Of a DNA stretch of 64,000 nt, positions 63,696 through 64,000 are shown one piece after another (position 1 is the first letter of the stretch; each line of letters begins with the position of its first letter). The stretch covers positions 186,001 to 250,000 of the forward strand of contig NZ_JANKBZ010000005.1 in assembly GCF_024623785.1 (NCBI RefSeq), given 5' to 3'. The translations under genes and the position numbers were made by a program. The notes under the pieces were generated by a model. The model saw only the letters and a list, made by a program, of their open reading frames with translations. It had not been told where the DNA came from and searched no databases. This DNA comes from Archangium lipolyticum (GTDB lineage Bacteria > Myxococcota > Myxococcia > Myxococcales > Myxococcaceae).

Positions 63696-64000
63696 ATGTC
63701 CCGTCTTCTCGCTCCCTCCCAGGCATGGCTCTTCGGCCGAGGCGTGGACCTCGCCGTCTTCGCGGGCAGCGCGCTCGTCTCGGTGGCGCTCCTGCTCGCC
63801 GCGCCCGCGCTGGGCGCCGTGGGGGAGACGCCTCTCTGGGCCTGGGTGCTGCTCGTCGTCGGCGTCGACGTGGCCCACGTGTGGTCCACCCTGTTCCGCA
63901 CCTACCTCGATGGGGACGAGCTGCGGCTCCGGCCCGGCCTCTACGTCGCGGCCCCGCTCGTGGCGTACCTGCTGGGTGTCCTCGCGTACTCCATCTCCCC
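63696..64000 (+). CDS. Membrane protein, N-terminal part only
   Basis: Starts at ATG 63696 after CCGGGGAG and runs off the window after 101 codons. It has hydrophobic segments at about 18-42 (VDLAVFAGSALVSVALLLAA), 48-62 (WAWVLLVVGVDVAHV) and 84-100, separated by short polar loops, so it is a multi-pass inner-membrane protein. The intramembrane HVWS and FRTYLDGDE loop are notable but I cannot assign a family. It is divergent from the NtrY-like kinase, 80 bases away. Confidence 0.75.
   Translation, partial: MSRLLAPSQAWLFGRGVDLAVFAGSALVSVALLLAAPALGAVGETPLWAWVLLVVGVDVAHVWSTLFRTYLDGDELRLRPGLYVAAPLVAYLLGVLAYSIS

Overview
The window looks like chromosome of a myxobacterium, most likely suborder Cystobacterineae (an Archangium/Cystobacter-type genome). 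The DNA is very GC-rich with extreme third-position bias, so many long antisense open frames are only shadows. The gene families fit: a DUF2378 (TIGR02265) paralogue, a SitA-type lipoprotein toxin with SitI3-like immunity, a Hanks-type Ser/Thr kinase, TPR lipoproteins, and many GAF/PAS histidine kinases with NtrC-type regulators. I assign the organism from gene families only; no rRNA or tRNA gene was seen.

Layout. (1) 1-775: start of a leftward lipoprotein gene, then a gene-free stretch with four 45-bp tandem units carrying palindromes. (2) 776-10383: a rightward run of eight exported or membrane-anchored proteins: a Hint-domain lipoprotein, a subtilase-like lipoprotein with an intact triad, five proteins of unknown function, and a protein resembling the large lipid transfer (vitellogenin/MTP) module. 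(3) 10563-16943: a complete SUF Fe-S assembly operon (Rrf2 regulator-sufB-C-D-S-U-T), nearly all genes coupled by 4-bp overlaps, with an inverted repeat in the leader. (4) 17065-27426: lipoproteins, a TPR/DUF3857 protein with a degenerate transglutaminase domain, a transmembrane Ser/Thr kinase, RecQ, an RsbRD-like domain and an FGE-like protein. (5) 27652-35757: a hybrid sensor kinase, a coupled lipoprotein-kinase-NtrC operon, a YjbQ protein, an esterase and a cyclophilin lipoprotein. (6) 35982-41102: a lipase-like/CHAT protease fusion whose stop codon overlaps the start of a SitA-like toxin lipoprotein, followed by its immunity gene. (7) 41088-48005: an alpha/beta hydrolase, then a polyamine-type cluster (SpeD, DUF4178, two small membrane proteins, membrane SpeE, Tat-type FAD oxidase). 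(8) 48011-58364 (leftward): TPR protein, DUF2378, a small exported protein, a BamA/TamA-like porin, a CHASE3/PAS/GAF kinase and an NtrC regulator. (9) 58745-64000: a GAF/PAS kinase, a toxin-immunity pair bracketed by an imperfect 41-bp direct repeat of that kinase's 3' end, an NtrY-like kinase and the start of a membrane protein.

The two best candidates for undescribed biology are the translationally coupled lipase-CHAT/SitA/SitI cassette and the exported Hint/subtilase/lipid-transfer-like gene run. A third strong observation is that a nuclease toxin-immunity module appears to have been inserted at the 3' end of a kinase gene. A 33-bp REP-like palindrome occurs four times at gene ends.
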